Notes: generated by a model from the letters alone, not told the origin. Counted from the first letter of the stretch, positions 1 to 6,931 are shown. The stretch: 29,754 nucleotides of DNA from a virus (IMGVR_UViG_3300025632_000056:1-29754), one strand, 5' to 3'. Numbers and translations are program-made.

Positions 1-110
1 TGTTTTTTAATTCTATCCATACAATCTTTTAGATCCATAAATAAATAGAATTTCTTTTTATATTTTTTTGTCAATATCTCTGTGATTGATTTGTAGTCTT
101 TAGCTTTCAT
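1..110 (-). CDS. Partial small hypothetical protein (N-terminus)
   Basis: A leftward reading frame starts at the ATG ending at 110 and stays open to the window edge, giving 36 complete codons. The protein begins MKAKDYKSITEILTKKYKKK and is rich in Lys. An AAAGG ribosome site lies about 6 bases before the start, in the same form (GAAAGGT, then the ATG) used by the genes behind it. It is the most distal visible gene of the leftward cluster and continues outside the window. I do not recognise the family. Confidence 0.6.
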   Translation of the reverse strand, partial: MKAKDYKSITEILTKKYKKKFYLFMDLKDCMDRIKK

Positions 111-123
111 ATTTACCTTTCTA

Positions 124-489
124 TTAGTTTTGTTTTGGCTCAAAGCTTAAGATAACATTAGCCATAAAAGACCAATAATTTTCAATAACTTTAGCTTGTA
201 GTTTTTCATTAGGGTTTTCATCTATTGAACCCATTTTTACAGCTAGATTTACAATATCATTATAATAATATTCAATATCTAAAGCCAAACCTTGCAACCA
301 TTCTGTCATTGCTTTTTGTTTTCCTATTCTTTTAATATTCCAATCAAATTCAGAATAAAACCTTTCAAAAATATATTTAATTTTTTCTTGATCTGTGTTT
401 AATTCTTTTTCTTCACAGTCTAATTCAATACAATTAAGAATATATTTTTTATAATTCTTTTTGTATGCTGTGTGGTGTAGTTTAGTCAT
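124..489 (-). CDS. Hypothetical protein, 121 aa
   Basis: A full leftward gene with an AAAGG ribosome site about 10 bases before the ATG. The product is acidic to neutral, probably mostly helical, with no membrane segment and no motif that I recognise. It begins MTKLHHTAYKKNYKKYILN, followed by an acidic Glu-rich stretch and several Trp and Tyr residues (for example EFDW near residue 50). It sits in a run of short leftward genes of the kind phages use for early host takeover, but the sequence itself does not show a function. The run appears to be read from the promoter at 1327-1354. Confidence 0.65.
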   Translation of the reverse strand: MTKLHHTAYKKNYKKYILNCIELDCEEKELNTDQEKIKYIFERFYSEFDWNIKRIGKQKAMTEWLQGLALDIEYYYNDIVNLAVKMGSIDENPNEKLQAKVIENYWSFMANVILSFEPKQN

Positions 490-541
490 TTTTTTTACCT
501 TTCATTAGTTGTTTTTATTATAGCTATAAATGTGGCAATAT

Positions 542-727
542 TTAGGCATTGTCAGGTAATGCTGCAAACATTGACATAAAACCACCGAATACAATTAAAA
601 TGCCAAGTATTCTGTGATCTGCTGAGTGTATAAAAGTAATAAAACCGATCATTACAATTATAAACCCCACTAGCAGCATTAATAATCTTGCGATTACTTC
701 TGCGTAATTTACTTTATTATTGTTCAT
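542..727 (-). CDS. Small two-span membrane protein, 61 aa
   Basis: The product is strongly hydrophobic from about residue 13 to 33 (LLMLLVGFIIVMIGFITFI) and again from about 41 to 56 (GILIVFGGFMSMFAAL), with a polar HSADHR turn between. That predicts a hairpin in the inner membrane with both ends on the same side. The start overlaps the end of the preceding leftward gene by 11 bases and has AAAGG before it. Its place among early genes, far from the lysis genes, argues against a holin. A role in altering the host membrane or in superinfection exclusion is possible but only a guess. Confidence 0.6.
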   Translation of the reverse strand: MNNNKVNYAEVIARLLMLLVGFIIVMIGFITFIHSADHRILGILIVFGGFMSMFAALPDNA

Positions 728-935
728 TTGTGTTTCCTTTCATTTGGTTAATTTTATCTTTTAACATATTTACTATTTCTTTTTTAGGATAGTCCATAAA
801 TCTATCAGTAAAGCTATTACTATCTTCATCATGTAAACAGCTTGCAATCATCATATTATTTAATTTTAATGTTAAAAAAATATCATAACCTTTATATCTA
901 ATTGATTTATATTCTCTTACAGTTGGATAAAACAT
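717..935 (-). CDS. Hypothetical protein, 72 aa
   Basis: A short soluble protein starting MFYPTVREYKSIRYKGYDIF, with a predicted beta-strand-rich N-terminal half and a Lys-rich helix at the C-terminus (KKEIVNMLKDKINQMKG). An AAAGG site about 9 bases before the ATG supports the start. It overlaps the downstream gene by 11 bases, so translation is likely coupled. I do not recognise a family. It is part of the leftward early-type cluster. Confidence 0.6.
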   Translation of the reverse strand: MFYPTVREYKSIRYKGYDIFLTLKLNNMMIASCLHDEDSNSFTDRFMDYPKKEIVNMLKDKINQMKGNTNEQ

Positions 936-987
936 TTGTGTTACCTTTCATTAGTTAATTAAAGTTAATAAATAAATGTGGCTATAA

Positions 988-1290
988 TTAGGCAATAATG
1001 TTTCCATTTTTATCACACTTCCAACCCATAGATTCCTGTCTTTTAATTATATTAGACAATGAATCTTGATCATATTGCTTTATTACTTCATCATAATTAA
1101 GATGTGAGTATTTTGGCATTTGCTGAACGTATGATTGTTCATCATCACTTAAACAATCAAACCAATCATAACCTACATCATTAATATTAATTGTTTTTGT
1201 TTTAAAAACTTGATCGCTAAAATTATTAAAGAAATCAAAATTTTTACCAGGTACAAGATCTTGAATTGTAGCATATTTATTTTTTGTCAT
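988..1290 (-). CDS. Hypothetical protein, first gene of the leftward cluster
   Basis: The frame is open from 1326, but I place the start at the Met ending at 1290 (MTKNKYATIQDLV), giving 100 aa. The promoter hexamers at 1349-1354 and 1327-1332 would start the transcript near 1320, which leaves the upstream Met codon outside the message. A purine-rich AAAAAGAAAC precedes the chosen ATG. The protein is acidic with many Asp and Asn residues and contains YDWFDCLSDDEQSYV; no known domain is evident. As the promoter-proximal gene it is a candidate early-expressed protein. Confidence 0.6.
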   Translation of the reverse strand: MTKNKYATIQDLVPGKNFDFFNNFSDQVFKTKTININDVGYDWFDCLSDDEQSYVQQMPKYSHLNYDEVIKQYDQDSLSNIIKRQESMGWKCDKNGNIIA

Positions 1291-1326
1291 AGTTTCTTTT
1301 TGTTGATTTGTTTTAAACATATCCAT

Positions 1327-1354
1327 ATCATATATATATATTTATTGAAGTCAA
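1327..1354 (-). promoter_or_regulatory. Sigma70-like promoter for leftward genes
   Basis: On the minus strand TTGACT (1354-1349) is followed after 16 bases by TATGAT (1332-1327), close to the -35 and -10 consensus. It faces the leftward cluster and would start RNA near 1320. The same TTGACT hexamer is used at 27466-27471. This suggests that host sigma70 RNA polymerase reads the early genes. Confidence 0.55.
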
Positions 1355-1450
1355 TACAAAAAAGATATATTTATAAAATTATTTTATGTGTGATATTATT
1401 GCAGCAGTTACTTTATAATAATTCTAATGTAATTTAATTTAAAATAATAC

Positions 1451-1478
1451 TTGCATATATATAAATTGGATATATAAA
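1451..1478 (+). promoter_or_regulatory. Sigma70-like promoter for the small rightward gene
   Basis: TTGCAT (1451-1456), a 16-base spacer and TATAAA (1473-1478) lie about 30 bases before the start of the gene at 1509. With the leftward promoter at 1327-1354 this makes a divergent promoter pair in a 218-base AT-rich gap (1291-1508). Confidence 0.5.
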
Positions 1479-1508
1479 GATTAAAAACAATTAATGAAAG
1501 GTTATAAA

Positions 1509-1694
1509 ATGAAAATAATAATAAATGCTGCTGATGTTATTAAAGCTCAGCAATTTAAAAAACAAATGAGTGTTGAAGATTTTTCAAAAACTGATGAATT
1601 TAAAACGCTTCAAGATGCTGGACTAATGAGCATTGAACCAAACAAAACATATAAAAAAGCTGTTAATACTTTAAGATTTAATTTAAAAAAATAA
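1509..1694 (+). CDS. Hypothetical protein, 61 aa, monocistronic
   Basis: The start chosen is the ATG at 1509, because GAAAGG (1496-1501) sits 7 bases before it; the in-frame ATG at 1494 lies before this ribosome site and has none of its own. The protein starts MKIIINAADVIKAQQFKKQM and is small, basic and probably helical, ending in a Lys-rich tail. It has its own promoter-like sequence upstream and a strong terminator directly downstream, so it is probably transcribed alone. Such an isolated, separately controlled small gene at a divergent control region is often regulatory, but no DNA-binding motif is clear. Confidence 0.65.
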   Translation: MKIIINAADVIKAQQFKKQMSVEDFSKTDEFKTLQDAGLMSIEPNKTYKKAVNTLRFNLKK

Positions 1695-1706
1695 TAATAA
1701 ACAATT

Positions 1707-1747
1707 AAACCTACTGATTAATTAATTTTAATTGGTAGGTTTTTTTT
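1707..1747 (+). terminator. Intrinsic terminator
   Basis: AAACCTAC (1707-1714) and GTAGGTTT (1735-1742) form an 8-bp perfect stem, with an AT-rich loop that can pair further, followed by an uninterrupted T tract to 1747. It lies 12 bases after the stop codon of the 61-aa gene and should end that transcript. Confidence 0.85.
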
Positions 1748-1792
1748 GTGTGAGGTGTAAAGAAAGTTAATAAAAAGTTGGTATCTATTTAT

Positions 1793-1812
1793 AAACAGCG
1801 TCTGTTTTTTTT
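1793..1812 (+). terminator. Second intrinsic terminator
   Basis: AAACAG (1793-1798), a 3-base CGT loop and CTGTTT (1802-1807) are followed by Ts to 1812. It is the second rightward terminator within 110 bases and has no gene between it and the first. It may be a backup stop or the 3' end of a short RNA. Confidence 0.6.
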
Positions 1813-1827
1813 CTCACATTAAAACAA

Positions 1828-1857
1828 ACGACAGTAATACTGACCTATATCTATAAT
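1828..1857 (+). promoter_or_regulatory. Candidate late-operon promoter
   Basis: TATAAT (1852-1857) is a perfect -10 hexamer. The sequence 18 bases before it is ACGACA (1828-1833), a 4 of 6 match to the -35 consensus. The spacer contains the small inverted repeat CAGTAATACTG (1832-1842). It is placed just after two terminators and before the terminase genes, as expected for the start of the late transcript. Confidence 0.4.
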
Positions 1858-1936
1858 GTATGGTTGATAATTAATGATTATAGGAATAGCTATTGATATT
1901 CTTTTATTATTACTAATCTATGGTGTATATTTTTTT

Positions 1937-1968
1937 AGGTTTGCGTGTTAAAATTAAAGGTTTGCGTG
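1937..1968. repeat. 11-bp direct repeat, 21-bp spacing
   Basis: AGGTTTGCGTG occurs at 1937-1947 and again at 1958-1968. The 21-base period equals two helical turns, so both copies face the same side of the DNA. The second copy runs into a GC-rich block (GCGTGGCGGGT) that is unlike the surrounding AT-rich sequence. This suggests paired protein sites, either for a regulator or for the terminase. Confidence 0.6.
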
Positions 1969-2093
1969 GCGGGTACACCCCCAGACGCACCCGCATTTTA
2001 TTATATATATATATACCGGACTTGAGGACACCCTTACAGCCACCCACACCTTTATACACACTCATCTTTTCTGTTTTATTTTTTTTAAAATCC

Positions 2094-2105
2094 ACTACAT
2101 GTAGT
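2094..2105. repeat. 12-bp perfect palindrome at a start codon
   Basis: ACTACATGTAGT is fully self-complementary and ends 2 bases before the ATG at 2108, where a ribosome site would be expected and none is seen. It could be an operator or could affect translation of the first late gene. Confidence 0.5.
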
Positions 2106-2107
2106 AT

Positions 2108-2296
2108 ATGGATTACTTTAGTGCAGACGATTTAGATTCAGTTGCTTACATAGAAGAAGGCACAAACAATGTTATATTAAAATTCTATGGCTTTCCCAAT
2201 AAACTAGCAGCCGATCTATTTATCAACTATGCTATGTTTAATATGGGTTTTGATTACCAACCTATAGATGGTATGAAGTCTGACATGATACACTAG
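2108..2296 (+). CDS. Hypothetical protein directly upstream of TerL, 62 aa
   Basis: A small acidic protein (MDYFSADDLDSVAYIEEGTN) with predicted beta strands in VILKFYGFPNKLAADLFINY and a helix after that. It ends 2 bases before the terminase large subunit gene. In this position phages often carry the terminase small subunit, but at 62 residues it is shorter than the T7 gp18 type and has no visible helix-turn-helix, so I do not assign that role. I recall similar short proteins beside terL in marine phage genomes; that memory is the only family evidence. No clear ribosome site precedes it. Confidence 0.65.
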   Translation: MDYFSADDLDSVAYIEEGTNNVILKFYGFPNKLAADLFINYAMFNMGFDYQPIDGMKSDMIH

Positions 2297-2298
2297 AT

Positions 2299-3570
2299 AT
2301 GGATATTAAAATACCTTACACACCAAGGAAGCATCAAGCTCACTTGCACAGACAGATAGATAAACACAGATGGAACGTATTAGTATGCCACAGAAGATTT
2401 GGCAAAACAGTATGTATGATTAACCACCTAATTAGGTCAGCACTATTGTCCAAACTTAGTAACCCTAGGTTTGCCTACATTGCTCCAACCTTTAAACAAG
2501 CAAAGTCTATTGCATGGGATTACATGAAACAGTTTACCGCCAAGATACCCCACACTAAATTTAACGAAACAGAACTGAGAGTAGATTTACCTAATGGTGC
2601 TAGAATCACCTTGCTAGGCTCAGAATCCCCAGATGGGTTAAGAGGTATATATTTAGATGGCTGCGTGATTGATGAGTACGCAAACGTAAACAGTAAGTTG
2701 TTTCCAGAAATAATTAGACCAGCATTATCAGATCGTAAAGGCTACTGTGTCTTTATAGGCACACCTATGGGAATGAATAATAACTTCTATGAGTTGTACC
2801 AACACGCACAAGGTGCGGAAGATTGGTTTAACTACAAAGCAAAAGCATCAGATACCAAGATCGTAGACAATGATGAGTTGGTCAAGGCAAAAGAAGTAAT
2901 GGGTGATAAGAAGTTCCAGCAAGAGTTTGAATGTGATTGGATAGCTAACATTGAAGGTGCAGTATATGGGGATGTCATTGCAAAACTAGATGATGATAAA
3001 CAGCTTACAAGAGTTCCTTACGATCCTGCCTTACCAGTATCTACAGCATGGGATCTTGGGGTCTCCGACCACAGTAGTATAATATTCTATCAGCAGTTAG
3101 GTAGAAGCATTAATATAATAGATTACCATGAGGAGAAAGGTCAAGGTTTACCATACTACATTAAGATGATTGATCAGAAAGAGTATGTCTACAAAGATCA
3201 CTTTGCACCACACGACATTGAAGTTACAGAGTTTGGCAATGGCAAAACTCGGAGAGAGGTCGCCACCCAATTAGGATTAAGGTTTAAGGTCGTTCCAAAA
3301 ATTCCACTAGAGGATGGCATACACGCAACAACAATGATCTTACCTAGATGTTACATTGATACAGACCATTGCAAAAAGTTAATAGATGCGTTAAGACATT
3401 ACCACAGGAAGTATATTGATAAAAACAGAATGTTTAGATCAAAGCCTGTACACGATTGGAGTTCACACGCTTGTGATGCAATGCGTTACCTAGCAGTTGG
3501 ACTACAAGAAATTAACACTAGACAATCAGCTCCACAAAGTGTAGCAGATAATAGTTACAGGATTATATAA
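2299..3570 (+). CDS. terL: Terminase large subunit
   Basis: This is the DNA-packaging motor that docks on the portal, pumps genome DNA into the prohead using ATP and cuts the concatemer. The N-terminal ATPase shows a Walker A motif HRRFGKT at residues 31-37, Walker B GCVIDEY at 121-127 and the coupling motif GTP at 154-156. The C-terminal RNase H-like nuclease shows WDLGVSDHSSI (first acidic residue near D252), DHFAPHD near 300-306 and SSHACDAMRY at 388-397, with D393 as the expected metal ligand. At 423 aa it is a little shorter than T7 gp19 but complete. It opens the packaging and head gene run, with only 2 bases separating it from the genes on either side. Confidence 0.95.
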   Translation: MDIKIPYTPRKHQAHLHRQIDKHRWNVLVCHRRFGKTVCMINHLIRSALLSKLSNPRFAYIAPTFKQAKSIAWDYMKQFTAKIPHTKFNETELRVDLPNGARITLLGSESPDGLRGIYLDGCVIDEYANVNSKLFPEIIRPALSDRKGYCVFIGTPMGMNNNFYELYQHAQGAEDWFNYKAKASDTKIVDNDELVKAKEVMGDKKFQQEFECDWIANIEGAVYGDVIAKLDDDKQLTRVPYDPALPVSTAWDLGVSDHSSIIFYQQLGRSINIIDYHEEKGQGLPYYIKMIDQKEYVYKDHFAPHDIEVTEFGNGKTRREVATQLGLRFKVVPKIPLEDGIHATTMILPRCYIDTDHCKKLIDALRHYHRKYIDKNRMFRSKPVHDWSSHACDAMRYLAVGLQEINTRQSAPQSVADNSYRII

Positions 3571-3571
3571 T

Positions 3572-3793
3572 ATGAGTTCAATTTTTTCACCAAAAATGCC
3601 ACCGCTGCCACCAGTTCAACCTTTGCCAGAACCGCCTTCAGCAGAGTTATCTCAAGAAGAGAAAGATAAGATTGCAGCAGAGCAAAGAAAAATGGAAAGA
3701 AAAAGAAAAGGTCGTAAGTCTACAATTTTAACTGGACCACTAGGTGTAGAAGATGAAGCGGAAACAGAAAAGAAAACTTTATTAGGATCATAA
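3572..3793 (+). CDS. Small Pro/Lys-rich protein with GR-STI-T-GVEDE tail
   Basis: A 73-aa protein with a proline-rich N-terminus (SPKMPPLPPVQPLPEPPSA), a charged helix, and a C-terminal motif GRKSTILTGPLGVEDEAETE then KKTLLGS. The same C-terminal motif recurs in the gene at 3981, two genes on. I recall the pattern 'GR.STILT..G......LLG' from small proteins near the terminase and portal in marine podoviruses. Function unknown; it may be a minor head or packaging accessory protein. It begins 2 bases after the terL stop and its stop overlaps the next start as TAATG. Confidence 0.75.
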   Translation: MSSIFSPKMPPLPPVQPLPEPPSAELSQEEKDKIAAEQRKMERKRKGRKSTILTGPLGVEDEAETEKKTLLGS

Positions 3794-3978
3794 TGTTTGA
3801 CAAGATTAAAAAAATTTTTAAAAAAAAACCAAAAGTAGAAAAAGAAAAAAGAACTTACGAGAAAGCTATAGACCATGGTAATGACATTACTTTTGAAAAC
3901 GAAATTAAAAAAGAAGAAGTAAAAGTTAAAGTAAAAGAAACTAAAGAAACAAAGTCATCATTAACTTTCGGAGAATAA
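3793..3978 (+). CDS. Highly charged Lys/Glu-rich protein, 61 aa
   Basis: The start codon overlaps the previous stop (TAATG), implying coupled translation. The protein begins MFDKIKKIFKKKPKVEKEKR, which would make an amphipathic, strongly basic helix, and continues with alternating Lys and Glu (KKEEVKVKVKETKETK). A run of nine A residues inside the gene (about 3822-3830) is a possible slippage site. No family is recognised. It lies between two genes sharing one C-terminal motif, so all three are probably functionally linked. Confidence 0.65.
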   Translation: MFDKIKKIFKKKPKVEKEKRTYEKAIDHGNDITFENEIKKEEVKVKVKETKETKSSLTFGE

Positions 3979-3980
3979 TT

Positions 3981-4208
3981 ATGGGTGGAGCAGCAGCAGT
4001 AGTAACAAAAGCATTTAAAAAAGAACCTGCAGCAGCACCTGTAATGGTTGCACCAACAGTAGCAGAAGTTTCACAATCACAAGCAGCAGATGCTTATGAT
4101 CCAAGAAAAGCAAAAGCCAGAGGTAGATCATCTACAATTATAACAAGTTCTAAAGGTGTAGAGGATGAAACATTAACACTAGGTAAGAAAAGTTTATTAG
4201 GACAATAA
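3981..4208 (+). CDS. Ala-rich small protein with the same C-terminal motif as the gene at 3572
   Basis: 75 aa. The N-terminus is Gly/Ala-rich and weakly hydrophobic (MGGAAAVVTKAFKKEPAAAP), and the C-terminus reads KARGRSSTIITSSKGVEDE followed by KKSLLGQ. This aligns closely with the tail of the 73-aa protein at 3572, while the N-termini are unrelated. The shared tail suggests binding to a common partner, perhaps portal or terminase, but this is inference. Its stop overlaps the portal start (TAATG). Confidence 0.7.
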   Translation: MGGAAAVVTKAFKKEPAAAPVMVAPTVAEVSQSQAADAYDPRKAKARGRSSTIITSSKGVEDETLTLGKKSLLGQ

Positions 4209-5836
4209 TGGCAAGAACAGATTTATCAAAAAATTTATTATCAAGATACGAAAGACTTGAAGGTCAAAGACAAAATTGGGAAACACATTGGCAGGAAGTT
4301 GCAGATTATATGCAACCAAGAAAAGCTGATGTTACCAAACAAAGAGCTAGAGGTGATAAAAGAATGGAACAAGTTTTTGATTCTTCACCAATACAAGCAG
4401 TAGAATTATTAGCAGCATCATTACATGGTATGCTAACAAACCCATCAACACCTTGGTTTACTTTAAGATTTAAGGATGTGGAAATTGATAATGAGGATGA
4501 AGCAAAACTTTGGTTAGAAGCATCTACAGAAGCAATGTACACAGCATTTAATAGATCAAACTTTCAACAAGAAATATTTGAATTGTACCATGACCTAATT
4601 ACATTTGGTACAGCTTGTATGTTTATTGAAGAAGATGATGATGATATTGTAAAATTTTCAACAAGACATATCAATGAAGTGTTTATTGCAGAAAATGATA
4701 AAGGTAGAATTGATACAGTATTTAGAAGATTTAAAATAAGTGCTAGAGCTGCAGTACAAAAATTTGGCGACAATGTTTCATCAGACATTCAAGGTATCTT
4801 TAAAAAAGATCCATATGAAGAAGTAGAAATACTACACGCAGTTTATCCAAGATCAGATTTTAATCCTAAGAAAAAAGACAAAGGTAATATGCCATTTGAA
4901 TCTGTTTACTTAGAATATAAAAATGCTAGTGAATTATCTGTTGGCGGATTTAAAGAGTTCCCTTTCGTAGTACCTAGATATTTAAAAGCATCAAATGAAA
5001 TTTATGGAAGAAGTCCAGCAATGACAGCATTGCCAGATGTTAAGATGTTAAATGAAATGTCTAAGACTACAATCAAAGCTGCACAGAAACAAGTAGACCC
5101 ACCACTATTAGTTCCTGATGATGGCTTCTTGCTTCCTGTAAGAACTGTACCGGGTGGATTAAATTTTTATAGATCGGGTACAAGAGATAGAATTGAACCA
5201 CTAAACATTGGTGCAAACAATCCATTAGGTTTAAACATGGAAGAGCAAAGAAGAGACAGTATTAGAGCTGTGTTTTATGTTAATCAATTAATGATGCAAC
5301 AAGGTCCACAGATGACAGCAACAGAAGTTATCCAACGTAATGAAGAGAAGATGAGATTACTTGGTCCAGTATTAGGTAGACTACAATCAGAATTATTAAA
5401 ACCATTAATTGATAGAGTGTTTGCAATATTACTTAGAAACAATATGTTACCACAAGCTCCAGAGTTTTTATCTGGCAGAGACATAGAAATAGAATATGTT
5501 TCACCACTTGCTAAAGCACAAAAATCTTCAGAACTACAATCTATTATGAGAGCAATAGAAATATTAGGTAGTCTTGCTAATGTAGCACCAGTATTTGATT
5601 ATGTTAATTTTGATAATTTAGTTAAACACTTGGCAGACATTGTTGGTGTACCACAAAAAATATTAAAATCACAAAACGAAGTAAACGCAGAAAGAGAACA
5701 AGCCGCAGCACAAGCTGCAGAACAACAACAAATGGCACAGATGCAACAAGTTGCACAAGCCGGAGGAGATATAGCACCACTAGCAAAAGCATTGCCGGAA
5801 GAAGCAAAGGCTTTAGTTAATTCACAAGTGGAATAG
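4208..5836 (+). CDS. Portal (head-tail connector) protein
   Basis: The 542-aa product matches the podovirus head-tail connector family (T7 gp8 type). Recognisable stretches include a conserved N-terminus (RYERLEGQRQNWETHWQEVA, residues 13-32), DYMQPRK, and LLAASLHGMLTNPSTPWFTL. These proteins form the dodecameric ring through which DNA is packaged and ejected, and they nucleate capsid assembly. Length fits the family. The C-terminus from about residue 485 is rich in Gln and Ala (QAAAQAAEQQQMAQMQQ), as is common in this family. It follows the small genes after terL and precedes the scaffold, the standard podovirus order. Confidence 0.95.
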   Translation: MARTDLSKNLLSRYERLEGQRQNWETHWQEVADYMQPRKADVTKQRARGDKRMEQVFDSSPIQAVELLAASLHGMLTNPSTPWFTLRFKDVEIDNEDEAKLWLEASTEAMYTAFNRSNFQQEIFELYHDLITFGTACMFIEEDDDDIVKFSTRHINEVFIAENDKGRIDTVFRRFKISARAAVQKFGDNVSSDIQGIFKKDPYEEVEILHAVYPRSDFNPKKKDKGNMPFESVYLEYKNASELSVGGFKEFPFVVPRYLKASNEIYGRSPAMTALPDVKMLNEMSKTTIKAAQKQVDPPLLVPDDGFLLPVRTVPGGLNFYRSGTRDRIEPLNIGANNPLGLNMEEQRRDSIRAVFYVNQLMMQQGPQMTATEVIQRNEEKMRLLGPVLGRLQSELLKPLIDRVFAILLRNNMLPQAPEFLSGRDIEIEYVSPLAKAQKSSELQSIMRAIEILGSLANVAPVFDYVNFDNLVKHLADIVGVPQKILKSQNEVNAEREQAAAQAAEQQQMAQMQQVAQAGGDIAPLAKALPEEAKALVNSQVE

Positions 5837-5837
5837 T

Positions 5838-6068
5838 ATGACACAAGATAAACAACTAGAAAAATTTATAGCCGCATTAAAAAAAAATTACGTATACATA
5901 TTCAATACAGATGAAGGAAAAGAAATTTTATCTGACCTTGAAAAAAGATGTCATTATCATTCTACCACTAATGTAAAAGGTGATAGCCATGAGAGTGCAT
6001 ATATGGAAGGACAACGTAGTGTCATTCTATTTATTAAATCAATGCTACGAAAAGATAAGGAAAAATAA
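5838..6068 (+). CDS. Bbp19-like small protein
   Basis: 76 aa. The pattern FIAALKKNYVYIFNTDEGKE, then ILSDLEKRCHYHST, and EGQRSVILFIKSML resembles the short Bbp19-like domain found between portal and scaffold genes of many podoviruses. The conserved core is a Phe/Tyr and Gly-Lys turn, an aromatic or Cys/His patch, and the motif EGxRSVxxxI near the C-terminus. Its role is not established; the position suggests head assembly. It starts 1 base after the portal stop. Confidence 0.75.
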   Translation: MTQDKQLEKFIAALKKNYVYIFNTDEGKEILSDLEKRCHYHSTTNVKGDSHESAYMEGQRSVILFIKSMLRKDKEK

Positions 6069-6070
6069 AA

Positions 6071-6931
6071 ATGTCAAATGAACAGATAACACAAGAAGCT
6101 GTGCCTGTAGAACAAGCGACTACAGAAACTGCACAACCAACAACTCCAGTAGCAACACCTGCTGCACAACCAACATCATCTTGGAAAGATTCTATTAGCG
6201 AAGAGTATAGAGCTGATCCTAGTATAGAAAAGTTTACAGAAATAGATGCGTTAGCAAAAAGTTATATCAACGCAACTAAAATGATTGGTCAAGATAAAAT
6301 AATTATACCAACAAAAAATTCTACACAAGAAGCATGGGATGAAGCCTACGCAAAATTAGGTAGACCAGAATCTGCAGACAAATATGCTTTAGATGTAAAA
6401 TCAGATGTTGTTCCTTTTGATGAAACTGCAATTAAATCTTTTGCAGAACAATCACATAAACTTGGTTTAAATAATAAACAAGCTCAAGGTATATTAGAGT
6501 TTTATAAAAATAATATGGAAGGCTCTGCACAACAAACAAAGATAGATACTGAAACTGCTCAATCTCAAGCTGAACAACAGTTAAGACAAGAATGGGGTAG
6601 AGACTTTGATGGTAAAGTTAAACAAGCTGGTGCATTAGCTAAAGCTAATATCAATCCAGAAGTATTAGATATGACTTTATCAAATGGCACAAGACTTGGT
6701 GATCATCCAGAGATTATAAAAGGCTTTGCAAAAATAGCAAACATGATGTCAGAAGATAAAATTGTTTCAACTGAAAGTGAAAATGTAAATACAGTTGCTG
6801 ACATTGAAACTGAAATATCAGCTATTACTAATGATACTGATGGACCTTATTGGAATAAGCAACATCCAGATCACGATAAAGTAGTACAACAAGTTTATAC
6901 ATTAAGAGAAATGCTAAATGCTGATCAATAA
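6071..6931 (+). CDS. Capsid assembly scaffolding protein
   Basis: 286 aa. A disordered Thr/Pro/Gln/Ala-rich N-terminus (residues 1-35) is followed by SWKDSISEEYRADPSIEKF and a helical, acidic body with segments such as DALAKSYINATKMIG and AYAKLGRPESADKYAL that recur in marine podovirus scaffold proteins. Scaffolds line the inside of the prohead and leave before DNA packaging. It lies directly between the portal side and the major capsid gene, as in T7 (gp9). The last 14 bases overlap a small gene in another frame. Confidence 0.85.
   Translation: MSNEQITQEAVPVEQATTETAQPTTPVATPAAQPTSSWKDSISEEYRADPSIEKFTEIDALAKSYINATKMIGQDKIIIPTKNSTQEAWDEAYAKLGRPESADKYALDVKSDVVPFDETAIKSFAEQSHKLGLNNKQAQGILEFYKNNMEGSAQQTKIDTETAQSQAEQQLRQEWGRDFDGKVKQAGALAKANINPEVLDMTLSNGTRLGDHPEIIKGFAKIANMMSEDKIVSTESENVNTVADIETEISAITNDTDGPYWNKQHPDHDKVVQQVYTLREMLNADQ

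Larger units (their letters stand above)
1695..2107. other. Gene-free control region before the terminase
   Basis: This is the longest gap between convincing genes in the window. It holds two rightward terminators, a candidate promoter, an 11-base direct repeat, a GC-rich block with potential hairpin GCGGGT (1969-1974) and ACCCGC (1989-1994), a TA-alternating run (about 2000-2014), a C-rich tract (2027-2050) and a 12-base palindrome at its end. Reading frames of 60-71 codons exist on both strands around 1913-2135, but their products are low-complexity and lack ribosome sites, so I treat them as non-coding. Candidate roles are late-operon control and a packaging site. Confidence 0.6.

Noticed and set aside
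1913-2135. Open frames of 60-71 codons on both strands before the terminase
   Set aside because: They lie over the GC-rich and repeat block, lack ribosome sites and give low-complexity products; the frame starting at 2108 explains the coding part.
2108-2296. Terminase small subunit
   Set aside because: Position fits, but length and lack of a recognisable DNA-binding element do not allow the assignment.
3810-3832. Programmed frameshift at the A/T-rich run
   Set aside because: The run of As could slip, but no downstream structure or useful second frame is apparent; the zero frame continues to a sensible stop.
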